A DNA stretch of 64,000 nt from the NCBI GenBank assembly GCA_947380295.1, contig CANCQK010000003.1:186001-250000 (forward strand), in the 5' to 3' direction. Position 1 is the stretch's first letter. Every line of letters begins with the position of its first letter. The notes beneath the pieces were generated by a model, which worked only from the letters and a program-made list of their open reading frames with translations, had not been told where the DNA came from and made no database searches. The stretch is from Bdellovibrionales bacterium (GTDB lineage: Bacteria; Bdellovibrionota; UBA1018). Position numbers and translations under genes: made by a program. Positions 44,693 through 53,378 of this stretch are shown piece by piece.

Positions 44693-46170
44693 AACGATTT
44701 CTTGATGAGGCAAAACGGATCATTCGGATGAACTCCGTTAGTACCAACGGAAACGAGGAGCTAGCTAATTACGCGGCCTCTCTCATGCAAGACCGAGGAT
44801 TGAAAACTCAGGTCCAGCATGTCACCCATTCGAATGAATCGATTTCTAAGCGGCAGTTTAACGTCATAGGGATCGTAGGAGATCCCTTGGTTGACCGCAA
44901 AATCCGTAAAGGGATTTTGCTCAACACCCATTTGGATACGGTTAGTCCAGGAATTCTTGAGAACTGGACGGAGACCGGGGGGGATCCGTTTGCGGCTACT
45001 CTCAAGGATGGAAAAATCTATGGTTTGGGCACCGCTGATGTAAAACTGGACTTCTTGTGCAAGCTGCATGCAGTGGAAAAGTTTCGAGAGCGGAAGCTGA
45101 AAAACCCAATTTACCTGGTGGGCACTTGTGGCGAAGAAATTGGTATGTTTGGTGCGAAATATCTCATTAAGTCTCTAGCGCTTAATCCTAAATACGTCCT
45201 TGTAGGTGAGCCTTCGGACCTGAAGGTGGTTTATGCCCATAAATGCCTAAATATTTTTCGAGTGTCCATTGGCTACCAATTGGTTGAGAGAGATGCCCGA
45301 GGGTTTAATCGGAGAATTGATCTTCACTCGTTTGGGAAGTCAGCACACAGCTCCTATCCTCACTTGGGAACAAACGCTATCTTGGGTGCAGTAGATTTTC
45401 TGCATCGAGCGATGGACCAGGGTTTTGAGATGCGATTTACTCGACTCGACGGTGGGGACACAGTGAATAAAGTTCCGGATCATTCGATGATCCAGTTCTA
45501 CTTAACCTCTCATCAATTCGAGGATTTCAAGCGATTTTTCCGTGACCTAGTCCGAGTAGAGGGCAAGGAGCGATCATTTCGAGTGGAGCTAGGTGGTGTA
45601 GGTGAATCGGGTGTGAGGTTCCTGCCTGATCCTCTTTTTCCCTGCTTGACAGAGATTGTGGAGTTTTTTAAGCATACTTCATCCGAACTCGAGCAGGTTC
45701 GTGACGAGACCTATGACCCCCAGCACTCTACTGTCAATTTTGGCCAACTCAAACAAAAGCTAGGGGGGATGGATCTTCACTTTGATATTAGACTCCTACC
45801 CGAAATTTCACCTCAGGAAATCGAAAAGAAAATAAAGGCTGGAATCCAGGAGATTGCTGGAAAATACCCGAATCTAAATATTGGGGTCACTCTTGAGCGG
45901 ATGAACCCAAGTCTTAATATGAAAATGGAAGACCAACTGATCGATATCTGTCGAGACTCCATGGAAAGCGTTGGAATTGCGCCTCAATTTTCGAAAAAAG
46001 CAACCTCAACTGAAGCCGCTCAATACTTCCAAGCCGGCTATCAGGCTGTTGTTTTCGGACCTGGGACTTCTCAGGGTAATAGTCACAGTCCAAACGAGCA
46101 CAATCGTCTCGATGATCTAGAGAAGGCAATTGCCTTTTATGAGAAGGTGATAGAAAGAGTCTGTCTATGA
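44689..46170 (+). CDS. M20 family metallohydrolase (deacylase), likely desuccinylase
   Basis: 493 aa, M20/M28-type zinc hydrolase of the ArgE/DapE group. Metal ligands are visible: NTHLDTV (His), GLGTADVKLD (Asp), GTCGEEIGMFG (catalytic Glu and ligand Glu), GEPSD (Glu), and SHSPNEHNRLDDL (His). An inserted dimerisation domain (about 215-375) is longer than in DapE. It lies between an aminotransferase and AstA with 4-bp overlaps on both sides. In the standard AST pathway the last step is done by AstE, of a different family (M14-like). This M20 enzyme is the obvious candidate to release succinate, by inference. Confidence 0.86.
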   Translation: MKRFLDEAKRIIRMNSVSTNGNEELANYAASLMQDRGLKTQVQHVTHSNESISKRQFNVIGIVGDPLVDRKIRKGILLNTHLDTVSPGILENWTETGGDPFAATLKDGKIYGLGTADVKLDFLCKLHAVEKFRERKLKNPIYLVGTCGEEIGMFGAKYLIKSLALNPKYVLVGEPSDLKVVYAHKCLNIFRVSIGYQLVERDARGFNRRIDLHSFGKSAHSSYPHLGTNAILGAVDFLHRAMDQGFEMRFTRLDGGDTVNKVPDHSMIQFYLTSHQFEDFKRFFRDLVRVEGKERSFRVELGGVGESGVRFLPDPLFPCLTEIVEFFKHTSSELEQVRDETYDPQHSTVNFGQLKQKLGGMDLHFDIRLLPEISPQEIEKKIKAGIQEIAGKYPNLNIGVTLERMNPSLNMKMEDQLIDICRDSMESVGIAPQFSKKATSTEAAQYFQAGYQAVVFGPGTSQGNSHSPNEHNRLDDLEKAIAFYEKVIERVCL

Positions 46171-47210
46171 TCCTACTGCGGGAAATCCGAGAACAGGACC
46201 TCGAAGCCCTGGAGTCGTTTTCCCAAATTCCAGGATTCATTAATCTCCCAAATGATAGAGACCTTTTAATGGAGAAGATCCAGCGAGCCAAGAACTCGTT
46301 TGGTCAGGCGGCACCACTCATCCAAGATAGCAAATACCTCTTTGTGGCGGAGGACCTGGAAACTAAAAAGATCTTGGGTACCTCGATGATTGCTGGACAA
46401 CACGGTACCGTCGAATCCCCTCATTTCTACTTTGAAGTGGGTAGCGAGGAGCGCTATTCTTCGACAATCAGTACAGGATTTATTCACGGCACTTTAAAGT
46501 TAAAATACGAAACGGATGGCCCGTCCGAAATTGGCGGACTTGTTTTAGACCCTGAGCTAAGAAACTCTGAGGCACGAATTGGGCGGCAGATTTCGTTTAT
46601 CCGGTTCCTATTCCTGGGATTAAATCGGGAGCGGTTTAAAAAAAAGATCCTCGCTGAGCTCTTGCCGCCTCTAAACAAGCGGGGTCAATCTCCTTTGTGG
46701 GAGGCCATTGGTCGCCGATTCACCAACATGGATTATTGGGAAGCCGATCAGCTTTCTCAGAAGAGTAAAGACTTCATTTTGTCTCTTTTCCCATCGGGCA
46801 AAATCTATACGGCCTTCTTGTCTGCCGAGGCTCGAAATTCGATCGGAAAAGTTGGAAAAGAGACCGAGCCAGTGGTTCATATGTTGAATAAAATCGGATT
46901 CACATACCGTGGACATGTTGATCCTTTTGATGGAGGGCCTCACTTATTATCAAAAGTTGAGGAGGTTCTACCTGTTAAAAAAATTCAAAAACTAAAGCTC
47001 AACTGTCGGGAAACTGCCGCGCTGTATTCGCCTTCACAGGTCGGGCTGATCTGCAATCTGGAACAAGCTCCAGGTGAATTTCGGAGTGTCATGGTTCAGG
47101 CAGCAGTCCATGAGGATCGAATCCAACTGACTGAGCCCAACCACGCGATGGTTTGTTCTGTTTTGGGACTTGGGTCGGATGCCCAGGTTGCCTTTATGCC
47201 ATTTTACTAG
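46167..47210 (+). CDS. astA: arginine/ornithine N-succinyltransferase AstA
   Basis: AstA transfers succinyl from succinyl-CoA to the alpha-amino group of arginine (some also use ornithine). 347 aa, normal length. Family blocks: EIGGLVLDPELRNSEARIGRQISFIRFLF, AELLPPLNKRGQSPLWEAIGRRFTNMDYWEAD, LSAEARNSIGKVGKETEPVVHMLNKIGF, and VDPFDGGPHL. It is translationally coupled to the M20 gene (4-bp overlap) and followed by AstD. Confidence 0.95.
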   Translation: MILLREIREQDLEALESFSQIPGFINLPNDRDLLMEKIQRAKNSFGQAAPLIQDSKYLFVAEDLETKKILGTSMIAGQHGTVESPHFYFEVGSEERYSSTISTGFIHGTLKLKYETDGPSEIGGLVLDPELRNSEARIGRQISFIRFLFLGLNRERFKKKILAELLPPLNKRGQSPLWEAIGRRFTNMDYWEADQLSQKSKDFILSLFPSGKIYTAFLSAEARNSIGKVGKETEPVVHMLNKIGFTYRGHVDPFDGGPHLLSKVEEVLPVKKIQKLKLNCRETAALYSPSQVGLICNLEQAPGEFRSVMVQAAVHEDRIQLTEPNHAMVCSVLGLGSDAQVAFMPFY

Positions 47211-47226
47211 ATTAACGAGGTGTCGA

Positions 47227-48759
47227 ATGACTCAGACTCGATTTCAGGCAAAGGTTTTAGGTGATTTCATAGGCGGGGAGTTTAGAATTCCCAGCGATCC
47301 CAATGGCGCTTGGGTGAGTCGCAGTCCTGCTCAGTATGCGGATGAGTTGGGCTGCTATCAATACTCCTATTCTCATGTAGATGAGGCAGTTTTAGCAGGA
47401 CGAGAGAGTTTTCCTCAGTGGAAAAAAAAGACAGTTTCTGAGCGGGCCGAGTACCTGAAAAAATTTCAAGCAGTTCTTAAAAAGCGTGAGAGTGAATGGA
47501 CCGAGGCCATCGCAAGAGAAGTGGGCAAGCCTCATTGGGAAGCCAAAACTGAACTTGCTGCCATGATCAATAAGGTGGATATCACCATTCAAGAGAGCAT
47601 GAAGCTGGTTGCCGACTTTGAAATTCCAAAAATTTTAGAGAATACGACAGGTGCCTGTAGGTACCGTCCTCTGGGAGTTTTAGCGGTCATCGGGCCCTTT
47701 AACTTTCCCGGTCATTTGCCAAATGGTCATATTATACCGGCACTCTTAACTGGGAATACAGTTGTGTTTAAACCTTCTGAAAAAGCTGCCTGGGTAGGTC
47801 AACTCATGGCAGAAAGTTTTCAAGAGGCGGGTCTACCTTCTGGAGTCTTTAATCTAGTTCAAGGGGAACGCGAGGTCAGTCGGAGACTCTGCGCTCACGA
47901 GGGTGTCAATGGAGTTCTGTTCACTGGTTCTTATGACGTTGGCGTTCAGATTAAGCAAGATACTCTTCATCAGCATTGGAAGCTCCTTGCACTTGAGATG
48001 GGCGGCAAGAATTCAGTGATTGTCTGGGAAGATGCTGATCTGGAGGCTACAGTTTTTGAAACCCTTCTGGGAGGGTTTCTTACCGCTGGCCAGAGATGCA
48101 GCGCTACGAGTCGTGTCTTGGTTCATCGAAAGATTTTGGATTCGTTTGTGAGTCAATTTCATGCGAGATCTAAGGCATTCCAGATTGGACATCCGCTCGA
48201 TAATCCCTTTATGGGACCTTTGATTGATCAGGGCTCTGTTGACCGTTACATGAAGTTTCAAGGAATTGCTTCGAGAGAGGGCTTTGAGCCGATCATGAGT
48301 GGCAAAGCTCTGGATCTATCCCAGCGCGGAAATTATGTCACTCCTACGATTAGTCTCATGGCCCATGCGACTCTCGAGCAGACTCGAAAGAGTACGTACC
48401 AGCAGACAGAACTTTTTGCTCCTAACATTGCGATTCTTGGAGTGGATGATTTGGATGAAGCGATTGCTCAAGCAAATGCGACTCAGTTTGGATTGGTTAC
48501 GAGTGTCTTCAGTAAGACACGATCTGTTTATGAGCAATGTCTTGAAGGACTTGAGATGGGGTTAGTTAATTGGAATAAATCTACGGTTGGCGCTTCCTCG
48601 AAACTTCCTTTTGGCGGGCTTAAGAAGAGCGGCAATCACTTTCCAACAGCACTCACGGCACCACTTTATTGTACATCACCCGTCGCTTCTCTCGAAACAG
48701 TAATGCCTCAGCCTGTAGCTGTATTGGCTGAAAAAAATCCGGGACTCAATTGGAAATAG
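47227..48759 (+). CDS. astD: N-succinylglutamate 5-semialdehyde dehydrogenase AstD
   Basis: An aldehyde dehydrogenase, 510 aa, that oxidises succinylglutamate semialdehyde to succinylglutamate. I choose ATG 47227 (GAGGTG upstream); an earlier in-frame TTG lies inside astA. Motifs: GPFNFPGHLPNGHIIPALLTGNTVVFKPSE, the FTGS loop, LEMGGKNSVIVWEDADL (Glu), and the nucleophile in TAGQRCSATSRVL (Cys). The NFPGHLPNGHI and EMGGKN patterns favour AstD over other aldehyde dehydrogenases. It ends the operon, followed by a strong hairpin. Confidence 0.92.
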   Translation: MTQTRFQAKVLGDFIGGEFRIPSDPNGAWVSRSPAQYADELGCYQYSYSHVDEAVLAGRESFPQWKKKTVSERAEYLKKFQAVLKKRESEWTEAIAREVGKPHWEAKTELAAMINKVDITIQESMKLVADFEIPKILENTTGACRYRPLGVLAVIGPFNFPGHLPNGHIIPALLTGNTVVFKPSEKAAWVGQLMAESFQEAGLPSGVFNLVQGEREVSRRLCAHEGVNGVLFTGSYDVGVQIKQDTLHQHWKLLALEMGGKNSVIVWEDADLEATVFETLLGGFLTAGQRCSATSRVLVHRKILDSFVSQFHARSKAFQIGHPLDNPFMGPLIDQGSVDRYMKFQGIASREGFEPIMSGKALDLSQRGNYVTPTISLMAHATLEQTRKSTYQQTELFAPNIAILGVDDLDEAIAQANATQFGLVTSVFSKTRSVYEQCLEGLEMGLVNWNKSTVGASSKLPFGGLKKSGNHFPTALTAPLYCTSPVASLETVMPQPVAVLAEKNPGLNWK

Positions 48760-48783
48760 AAGCTCGCTGATTGAGCATTTCGG

Positions 48784-48814
48784 GAGGCCCTCATCAAATG
48801 AGGGCCTCTATTCT
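48784..48814. terminator. bidirectional hairpin terminator between astD and cold-shock gene
   Basis: GAGGCCCTCAT (48784-48794), a 3-nt loop, and ATGAGGGCCTC (48798-48808) form a perfect 11-bp stem. The + strand tail is TATTCTC, so the T-tract is weak. It lies between the converging ends of astD and the cold-shock gene and can serve both. Confidence 0.7.
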
Positions 48815-48818
48815 CAAA

Positions 48819-49034
48819 CTAATTGGATTGAAGTCCCTTTTCTACGTTGGAAGCTTGAGGTCCTTTTGGACCCTCGATCAAATCAAAATCTACTTTTTGA
48901 CCTTCTGCGAGAGTTTTAAAACCATCACCCTGAATTGCAGAGTAATGCACGAATACATCCCGTTCTGTACCATCAGTTTGGATGAACCCGTACCCTTTGC
49001 TGTCGTTGAACCACTTTACTTGTCCTGTTGCCAT
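48819..49034 (-). CDS. cold-shock domain protein (CspA family)
   Basis: This 71-aa single cold-shock domain has both RNA-binding motifs: KGYGFI (RNP1) and VFVHY (RNP2), in [19 protein letters not shown]. It acts as an RNA chaperone and transcription antiterminator. A GGGGG-type Shine-Dalgarno precedes the ATG. The candidate promoter leaves a 5' leader of only about 40 nt. Confidence 0.96.
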   Translation of the reverse strand: MATGQVKWFNDSKGYGFIQTDGTERDVFVHYSAIQGDGFKTLAEGQKVDFDLIEGPKGPQASNVEKGLQSN

Positions 49035-49077
49035 CGAAATACCCCCTGTAAATAAAAGAGAAGAGCAACCAGGAAAA

Positions 49078-49107
49078 GAAGTAATCCTGCTTTCAGATTG
49101 GCGTCAA
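49078..49107 (-). promoter_or_regulatory. candidate promoter of the cold-shock gene
   Basis: On the minus strand TTGACG (49102-49107), an 18-bp spacer, and TACTTC (49078-49083) lie about 43 bp before the start codon. The -10 is poor and the flank is AT-rich. Tentative. Confidence 0.3.
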
Positions 49108-49174
49108 ATAAAAAAACAGGAATTCAAATATTTTTGGTAACTAGCGTCATCTCTGACTCTCTGATTTGAGTGGG

Positions 49175-50830
49175 TCAGTAAGGGCGAGTCATGGGTACTC
49201 CGGGTCCAAACTGGTTCATTCCGCCAGTGCCGAATCCGGATGGATTATATCCCATTTGGAAACCAAAACCTGCGCCCATCATAGCAGGGTTGTTCATGCC
49301 CATACCCGGCATCATCATGGGATTGTTTAGGCCCATACCCATGCCTTGCATCATCATGGGATTGTTTAGGCCCATACCCATGCCCGGCATCATCATGGGA
49401 TTGTTTAGGCCCATACCCATGCCTTGCATCATCATGGGGTTGTTCATGCCCATACCTGGCATCATCATGGGGTTGTTCATGCCCATACCTGGCATCATAC
49501 CTTGCTGGGGCATGTTCTGCCCGAATGTTGGGTCTGTCGCTAGATTTGGATTCTCAGCTAGAACTTGCTGGTGCCTGATTGCTAATGATTCCTGCGCGAT
49601 TTGAGAAGTCTTGAGGATATCCACTCTTTTTCCTCGAATTCTTGAGCATGCTTCAGACGAAGTGGTATTTCTACTAGAACAATACTGCTCCTGGAGTCTT
49701 GTCCATTCTCGGGTGAGTTGTAGCTCTTTGAGCTTGATCATCTGCATGGAGGCATTGCCTTGTTGAGCTTCAGCATGAAGTCGATTAATTTTTAGCGTGA
49801 AATGAATCTCCTCGTAAGATTCTCGGTAACGGTCACCGAAACGATCAAAGATTTCTCGTTCCATGATTGAAATGGCCTTGTCACAGTTTGAGACTTTGGC
49901 TTCTGCTCCCGAACAAAGTTTTGCTGCCAAAAGGCTAAATTTGGCTGCTGCTTCCCTCTCTTCGGCATCGCGTGTGGATTTTGACCGAATTTCATCGGAC
50001 CACTGAGCGAGTTCCTCGCGGAGAGACTCGATCTCGTCAGGTCGCTCTCGTCCGACGCGATTAATTTCTTCCTTAAGTGCTTCAAATTGCTGTTTGCGAG
50101 AACGCTCTTTAAAGTCCTTATGAAGACGGTTGGCCTCAAATGCATCAATATCGTGAAATTGATTGAGGAGTTGATCGATGGCAGTTTTTACTTTCCGCCC
50201 GTCGCTGCAGGTTGCAATGATTTCACGATGAAGTTCAATTTGAACTTCCCTTTCGCTTCGTTTCTTTTCTTCGGCCTTTGCTTTGGCTTGATCTTCGGCT
50301 GCCTTTTTGTCTGCTTCAGTCTGATAGGTCTCGATGGGATCGCATTTGTATCGATCTATGGATTCATCCCAGTGAAGAATCGATACATCGCCCGACTTAG
50401 TAAGGCCCATTTTAGTCTGAATTTTGCTGTCCAACTCGCGAAAAAACTTCCAGTTTGCACCGGGAGAAATTTTGATGGAGATGTCGCGTGTAAAAGGACC
50501 TTTCGCTTTGAACTCTCCGATGCAAGCTTCAGCTTTTCCTCCTTCGTCAAGAAACTGAATCGCCTGAATGGTTTGGCCACAGGATGGGTCGTACTCACGG
50601 TCCCGCTTAGGGGTTATCCACTTAATTTCAAGTAAATCTAGGCAGGACTTTGGAAGTTCGCCCTCAATGTGTGCTTGGTTGCCACTGATCTTGAGAGTGA
50701 ATGTAGGAATCAACGTTTCGACTGTTTCTCGATCCCAGGTCTTTGAGGGTGCAGCAAACGCAGGATGTACCAAAAAAAAGTACGCGAGGCTCAGCAAGCT
50801 CATTTTAGTCCGACTTTTACTTTTCCACAT
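49175..50830 (-). CDS. unknown secreted protein with methionine-rich C-terminal repeats
   Basis: I do not recognise the family. From ATG 50830 (GGAG 8 bp upstream) it is 551 aa. Order: signal peptide (about 1-28, ending HPAFAA), a Cys-containing beta-rich domain (about 30-165, with SCLDLL, YDPSCGQ and EACIGEF), and a long charged helical/coiled-coil region (about 170-410). Then follow six Met/Gly/Asn/Pro repeats (about 450-520) and a Gly/Phe/Met tail. Several Cys pairs suggest disulphides and a periplasmic or surface location. Met-rich repeats occur in some copper-binding proteins and in flexible adhesive proteins; either is only a possibility here. Confidence 0.78.
   Translation of the reverse strand: MWKSKSRTKMSLLSLAYFFLVHPAFAAPSKTWDRETVETLIPTFTLKISGNQAHIEGELPKSCLDLLEIKWITPKRDREYDPSCGQTIQAIQFLDEGGKAEACIGEFKAKGPFTRDISIKISPGANWKFFRELDSKIQTKMGLTKSGDVSILHWDESIDRYKCDPIETYQTEADKKAAEDQAKAKAEEKKRSEREVQIELHREIIATCSDGRKVKTAIDQLLNQFHDIDAFEANRLHKDFKERSRKQQFEALKEEINRVGRERPDEIESLREELAQWSDEIRSKSTRDAEEREAAAKFSLLAAKLCSGAEAKVSNCDKAISIMEREIFDRFGDRYRESYEEIHFTLKINRLHAEAQQGNASMQMIKLKELQLTREWTRLQEQYCSSRNTTSSEACSRIRGKRVDILKTSQIAQESLAIRHQQVLAENPNLATDPTFGQNMPQQGMMPGMGMNNPMMMPGMGMNNPMMMQGMGMGLNNPMMMPGMGMGLNNPMMMQGMGMGLNNPMMMPGMGMNNPAMMGAGFGFQMGYNPSGFGTGGMNQFGPGVPMTRPY
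49284..49500 (-). repeat. tandem coding repeats (33 and 39 bp) giving PGMGMNNPMMM units
   Basis: Six tandem copies encode PGMGMNNPMMM (11 residues, 33 bp) or QGMGMGLNNPMMM (13 residues, 39 bp), with Pro/Gln alternating at the first position and one AMM variant at the end. The copies are nearly identical at DNA level, so the array is probably recently expanded and likely to vary in copy number between strains. Confidence 0.9.
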
Positions 50831-51230
50831 AACAACCACTCCACATCACGCTAGGAAGCTTCGATGCCGAAGTGCTGCTTCGGAGTCGCGCTTGTTTCAG
50901 AGCTGCGCAAATCTCAACGTTTGAGAATTCACTTCAGCGAACCTAGAGTAAGCAAGGGGTGGGCCAAAAATGACCAAGTGAGTCAGAATAAAAAAATCTA
51001 TACATTACAGGTACTTGAGCTTAAATCGAGTGAGTTCAGGCGATGCAAGGTGTCTGAGGTGCATTAAGTTGTAAAAAAGTTCGACGGAATAAGTTAGGGT
51101 TTTCGGCTGAGTTTTGGCGAGGCAGTCGGTTCAATCAGTGCCCAAACAGATCGAAATCCATTGAGGTGAAGTCTTGCGTCTAGCCGGCTGCCTTGTTAAG
51201 CTCTGGCTACGTTAGAAAAGGGAGATGATT
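50831..51230. other. divergent intergenic region, Met-rich protein / lysine operon
   Basis: This 400-bp gap has no credible gene. A small hairpin CCGAAG-TGCTG-CTTCGG (50867-50883) lies in the leader of the minus-strand gene. An A-rich stretch occurs around 50985-51005. The Shine-Dalgarno AAAGGGAG (about 51215-51222) serves the dehydrogenase. I looked for cobalamin- or lysine-riboswitch-like elements because the downstream operon is B12- and lysine-related and saw none. Confidence 0.5.
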
Positions 51231-52292
51231 ATGGTTTTTAAGCAAATGCAACCCAGTGGTTTTGAACAAGTGGTCTTCTGTCAGGATGAGCGTGTCGGAT
51301 TAAAAGCCCTCATCTCCATTCACTCCTCCGTTCTTGGGCCCGCGACAGGCGGATGCCGGATGTGGAACTATGCATCTGAAGAAGAAGCTCTCACTGACGT
51401 CCTTCGGCTCTCCGAGGGAATGACTTATAAAGCAGCTATGGCTGGGCTGAACTGGGGCGGCGGAAAAGCCGTGATCATCGGGGACGCCAAAACTCAAAAG
51501 ACTCCTGCTTTGCTCAAGCGGTTTGGTGAGTATGTCGATCGCCTCGGCGGGCACTACATTACCGCAAAAGACGTGGGCATCGGCGCTGACGACTTGCGAC
51601 AAGTTAAGCACTCCACTCGGCATGTGCTTGGGATCGAGGGTGAGGCAGGTTCAAGCGGTGATCCGTCACCTGCGACTGCCTGGGGTGTCTACAATGGAAT
51701 GCAGTCTGCTGCTCAAGTCGCATTTCAAGCTCGTTCTCTTAAAGGATTGAAGATCGCTCTCCAAGGTTTAGGAAGCGTTTCCTACTACCTCCTTGACTAC
51801 CTCGTTAAAGAGGGAGCTCAGGTGATTGGCTGCGATATTGATCCTGCCATGGTCGATCGGGCAGTTAAAAAGTTTGGGATTGAGATTGTCCAACCCGATC
51901 AGATATACGACGTGAAGTGTGATATTTTTTCACCTTCTGCTCTGGGTTCGTCAGTGAATGCTAAGACGCTTCCTCGGATTCAGTCTAAGGTGATCGCAGG
52001 TGGTGCTAATAATCAATTGGCTACCCCTGAAGAAGGCTATGAGATCATGCGTCGTGGAATGGTATACGCTCCGGACTACGTGATCAACGGTGGGGGATTG
52101 ATCAATATTTATTACGAAGACCCAGCTCGAGGGGGCTATTCCAGAGCGCGAGCATTTGAACATGTTGCCAGGATCGGCCAAACCGTTTTTGAAGTTTTGG
52201 AGCGATCCAAAAGTGAAAACACGCCTGCTCAGCTCGTCGCTGATCGAATGGCTCAAGAGCGAATTGAAAAGAAACGCAAAAATCTCGTATAG
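51231..52292 (+). CDS. leucine dehydrogenase-type amino acid dehydrogenase
   Basis: A Glu/Leu/Phe/Val dehydrogenase family enzyme (353 aa) that oxidatively deaminates a hydrophobic amino acid with NAD. Start: ATG 51231 with AAAGGGAG 8 bp upstream, rather than 51225. Motifs: LGPATGGCRMWNYASEEEAL, catalytic Lys in GMTYKAAMAGLNWGGGKAVI, VGIGADDL, and the nucleotide fold LKIALQGLGSVSYYLLDYL. These fit leucine/valine dehydrogenase best. It heads the operon with kdd and kamDE (18-bp gap to kdd), where it may provide NADH and ammonia from branched-chain amino acids or act on a pathway intermediate; the latter is speculation. Confidence 0.87.
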   Translation: MVFKQMQPSGFEQVVFCQDERVGLKALISIHSSVLGPATGGCRMWNYASEEEALTDVLRLSEGMTYKAAMAGLNWGGGKAVIIGDAKTQKTPALLKRFGEYVDRLGGHYITAKDVGIGADDLRQVKHSTRHVLGIEGEAGSSGDPSPATAWGVYNGMQSAAQVAFQARSLKGLKIALQGLGSVSYYLLDYLVKEGAQVIGCDIDPAMVDRAVKKFGIEIVQPDQIYDVKCDIFSPSALGSSVNAKTLPRIQSKVIAGGANNQLATPEEGYEIMRRGMVYAPDYVINGGGLINIYYEDPARGGYSRARAFEHVARIGQTVFEVLERSKSENTPAQLVADRMAQERIEKKRKNLV

Positions 52293-52310
52293 GCTCAATC
52301 AAGGGGGGGC

Positions 52311-53360
52311 ATGGTGAGTTCCTTTCGGGCTGCTGATCGATTTGGAATTCAGAGGGTGCTAGCCCCCTTGGGAGTTTTGCCTCAGCAGGCAGAGCGTCTC
52401 GATGCCAGCCTACCCATGGCTGAGGATGAGCTTTGGATTGAGGTCGAAAGCCTCAATATCGATTCAGCCAGCTTTCATCAGATTTCAACCGCTTGCGGAG
52501 AGAGTCTGGAAAAGATGGAGGCTCATATTTTTGATCTCGTCAGGCGAAGAGGTAAACACCACAATCCCGTCACGGGATCTGGTGGGATGCTGATCGGACG
52601 AGTCTCTGCGGTCGGGCCAGCTTTTCCTATTCAAGAAAAGCCGGTCAAAGTTGGAGACCGAATCGCGACTCTGGTGTCCCTTTCTCTCACTCCACTTGAG
52701 ATCCGAAAAATTAAGAAAATTCATCTCAAGACCGATCGCGTCGATATCGAAGGGCACGCGATTCTTTTTGCTTCAGGACTTTTTGCTCAACTACCCTCGG
52801 ATCTACCCGAATCTTTGGCGCTCGCAGTTCTTGATGTGGCAGGCGCTCCAGCGCAGACGAGACGTCTAGTTCAAGAGAATCAAACGGTTGTAGTCATTGG
52901 GGGAGGCGGTAAATCGGGCACGCTTTGTCTGTATGAAGCCAAACGGAAGTCAGGTGTAAAAACGATTGCGATCGACTATTCCGATGCGGGAATTGCCCGA
53001 CTTAAAGCTCTACCCTTTGTAGATCAGGTAATTCAGGTTGACGCTCGCAATGCAGTCGAAGTGATGAGAAAAGTCTCAGAGGCCACCTCTGGTCGGATGG
53101 CCGATCTGGTGATCAATGTAGCCAATCTACCAGAGACAGAAATGTCGAGTGTTCTGAGTTGTCGCCAGGGCGGTGTGGTCTACTTTTTTAGTATGGCCAC
53201 GAGTTTCACTCGTGCAGCTCTTGGCGCCGAAGGAATTGGCGCAGACGTCGACCTCCGAATCGGAAATGGATATACCAGTGGGCATGCAGAACTTGCTCTC
53301 GAACTGATTCGCGAAAGTTCGACCTTAAGAAGGTTATTTACTGAGGTCTATTGCGGTTAA
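52311..53360 (+). CDS. kdd: L-erythro-3,5-diaminohexanoate dehydrogenase
   Basis: Kdd oxidises 3,5-diaminohexanoate, the product of the second mutase step of lysine fermentation, to 5-amino-3-oxohexanoate with NAD(P). The 349-aa protein has the family features DRFGIQRVLAPLGVLPQQAERLD, LNIDSASFHQI, RRRGKHHNPVTGSGGMLIGRV and the Rossmann motif VVVIGGGGKSGTLCLYEA. It is preceded by a GGGGGG Shine-Dalgarno. Position directly before kamD supports the call. Confidence 0.9.
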   Translation: MVSSFRAADRFGIQRVLAPLGVLPQQAERLDASLPMAEDELWIEVESLNIDSASFHQISTACGESLEKMEAHIFDLVRRRGKHHNPVTGSGGMLIGRVSAVGPAFPIQEKPVKVGDRIATLVSLSLTPLEIRKIKKIHLKTDRVDIEGHAILFASGLFAQLPSDLPESLALAVLDVAGAPAQTRRLVQENQTVVVIGGGGKSGTLCLYEAKRKSGVKTIAIDYSDAGIARLKALPFVDQVIQVDARNAVEVMRKVSEATSGRMADLVINVANLPETEMSSVLSCRQGGVVYFFSMATSFTRAALGAEGIGADVDLRIGNGYTSGHAELALELIRESSTLRRLFTEVYCG

Positions 53361-53378
53361 AAACAAACGGGGGGTACG

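Noticed and set aside
49191..49604. Antisense frame across the Met-rich repeats, giving Pro/Ile/Met-rich peptide
   Set aside because: It is the complement of the repeat array; the minus-strand protein has a signal peptide, a Shine-Dalgarno and a long non-repeat part, so the antisense frame is a by-product.
50087..50635. 182-codon Phe-rich frame opposite the Met-rich protein gene
   Set aside because: No start context and antisense to the Lys/Glu-rich coiled coil, whose complement naturally reads Phe/Leu/Ser.
51068..51230. Possible cobalamin or lysine riboswitch before the kdd-kam operon
   Set aside because: No B12-box-like or L-box-like conserved cores could be found in the leader; a covariance-model search (Infernal with the Rfam cobalamin and lysine models) would settle it.
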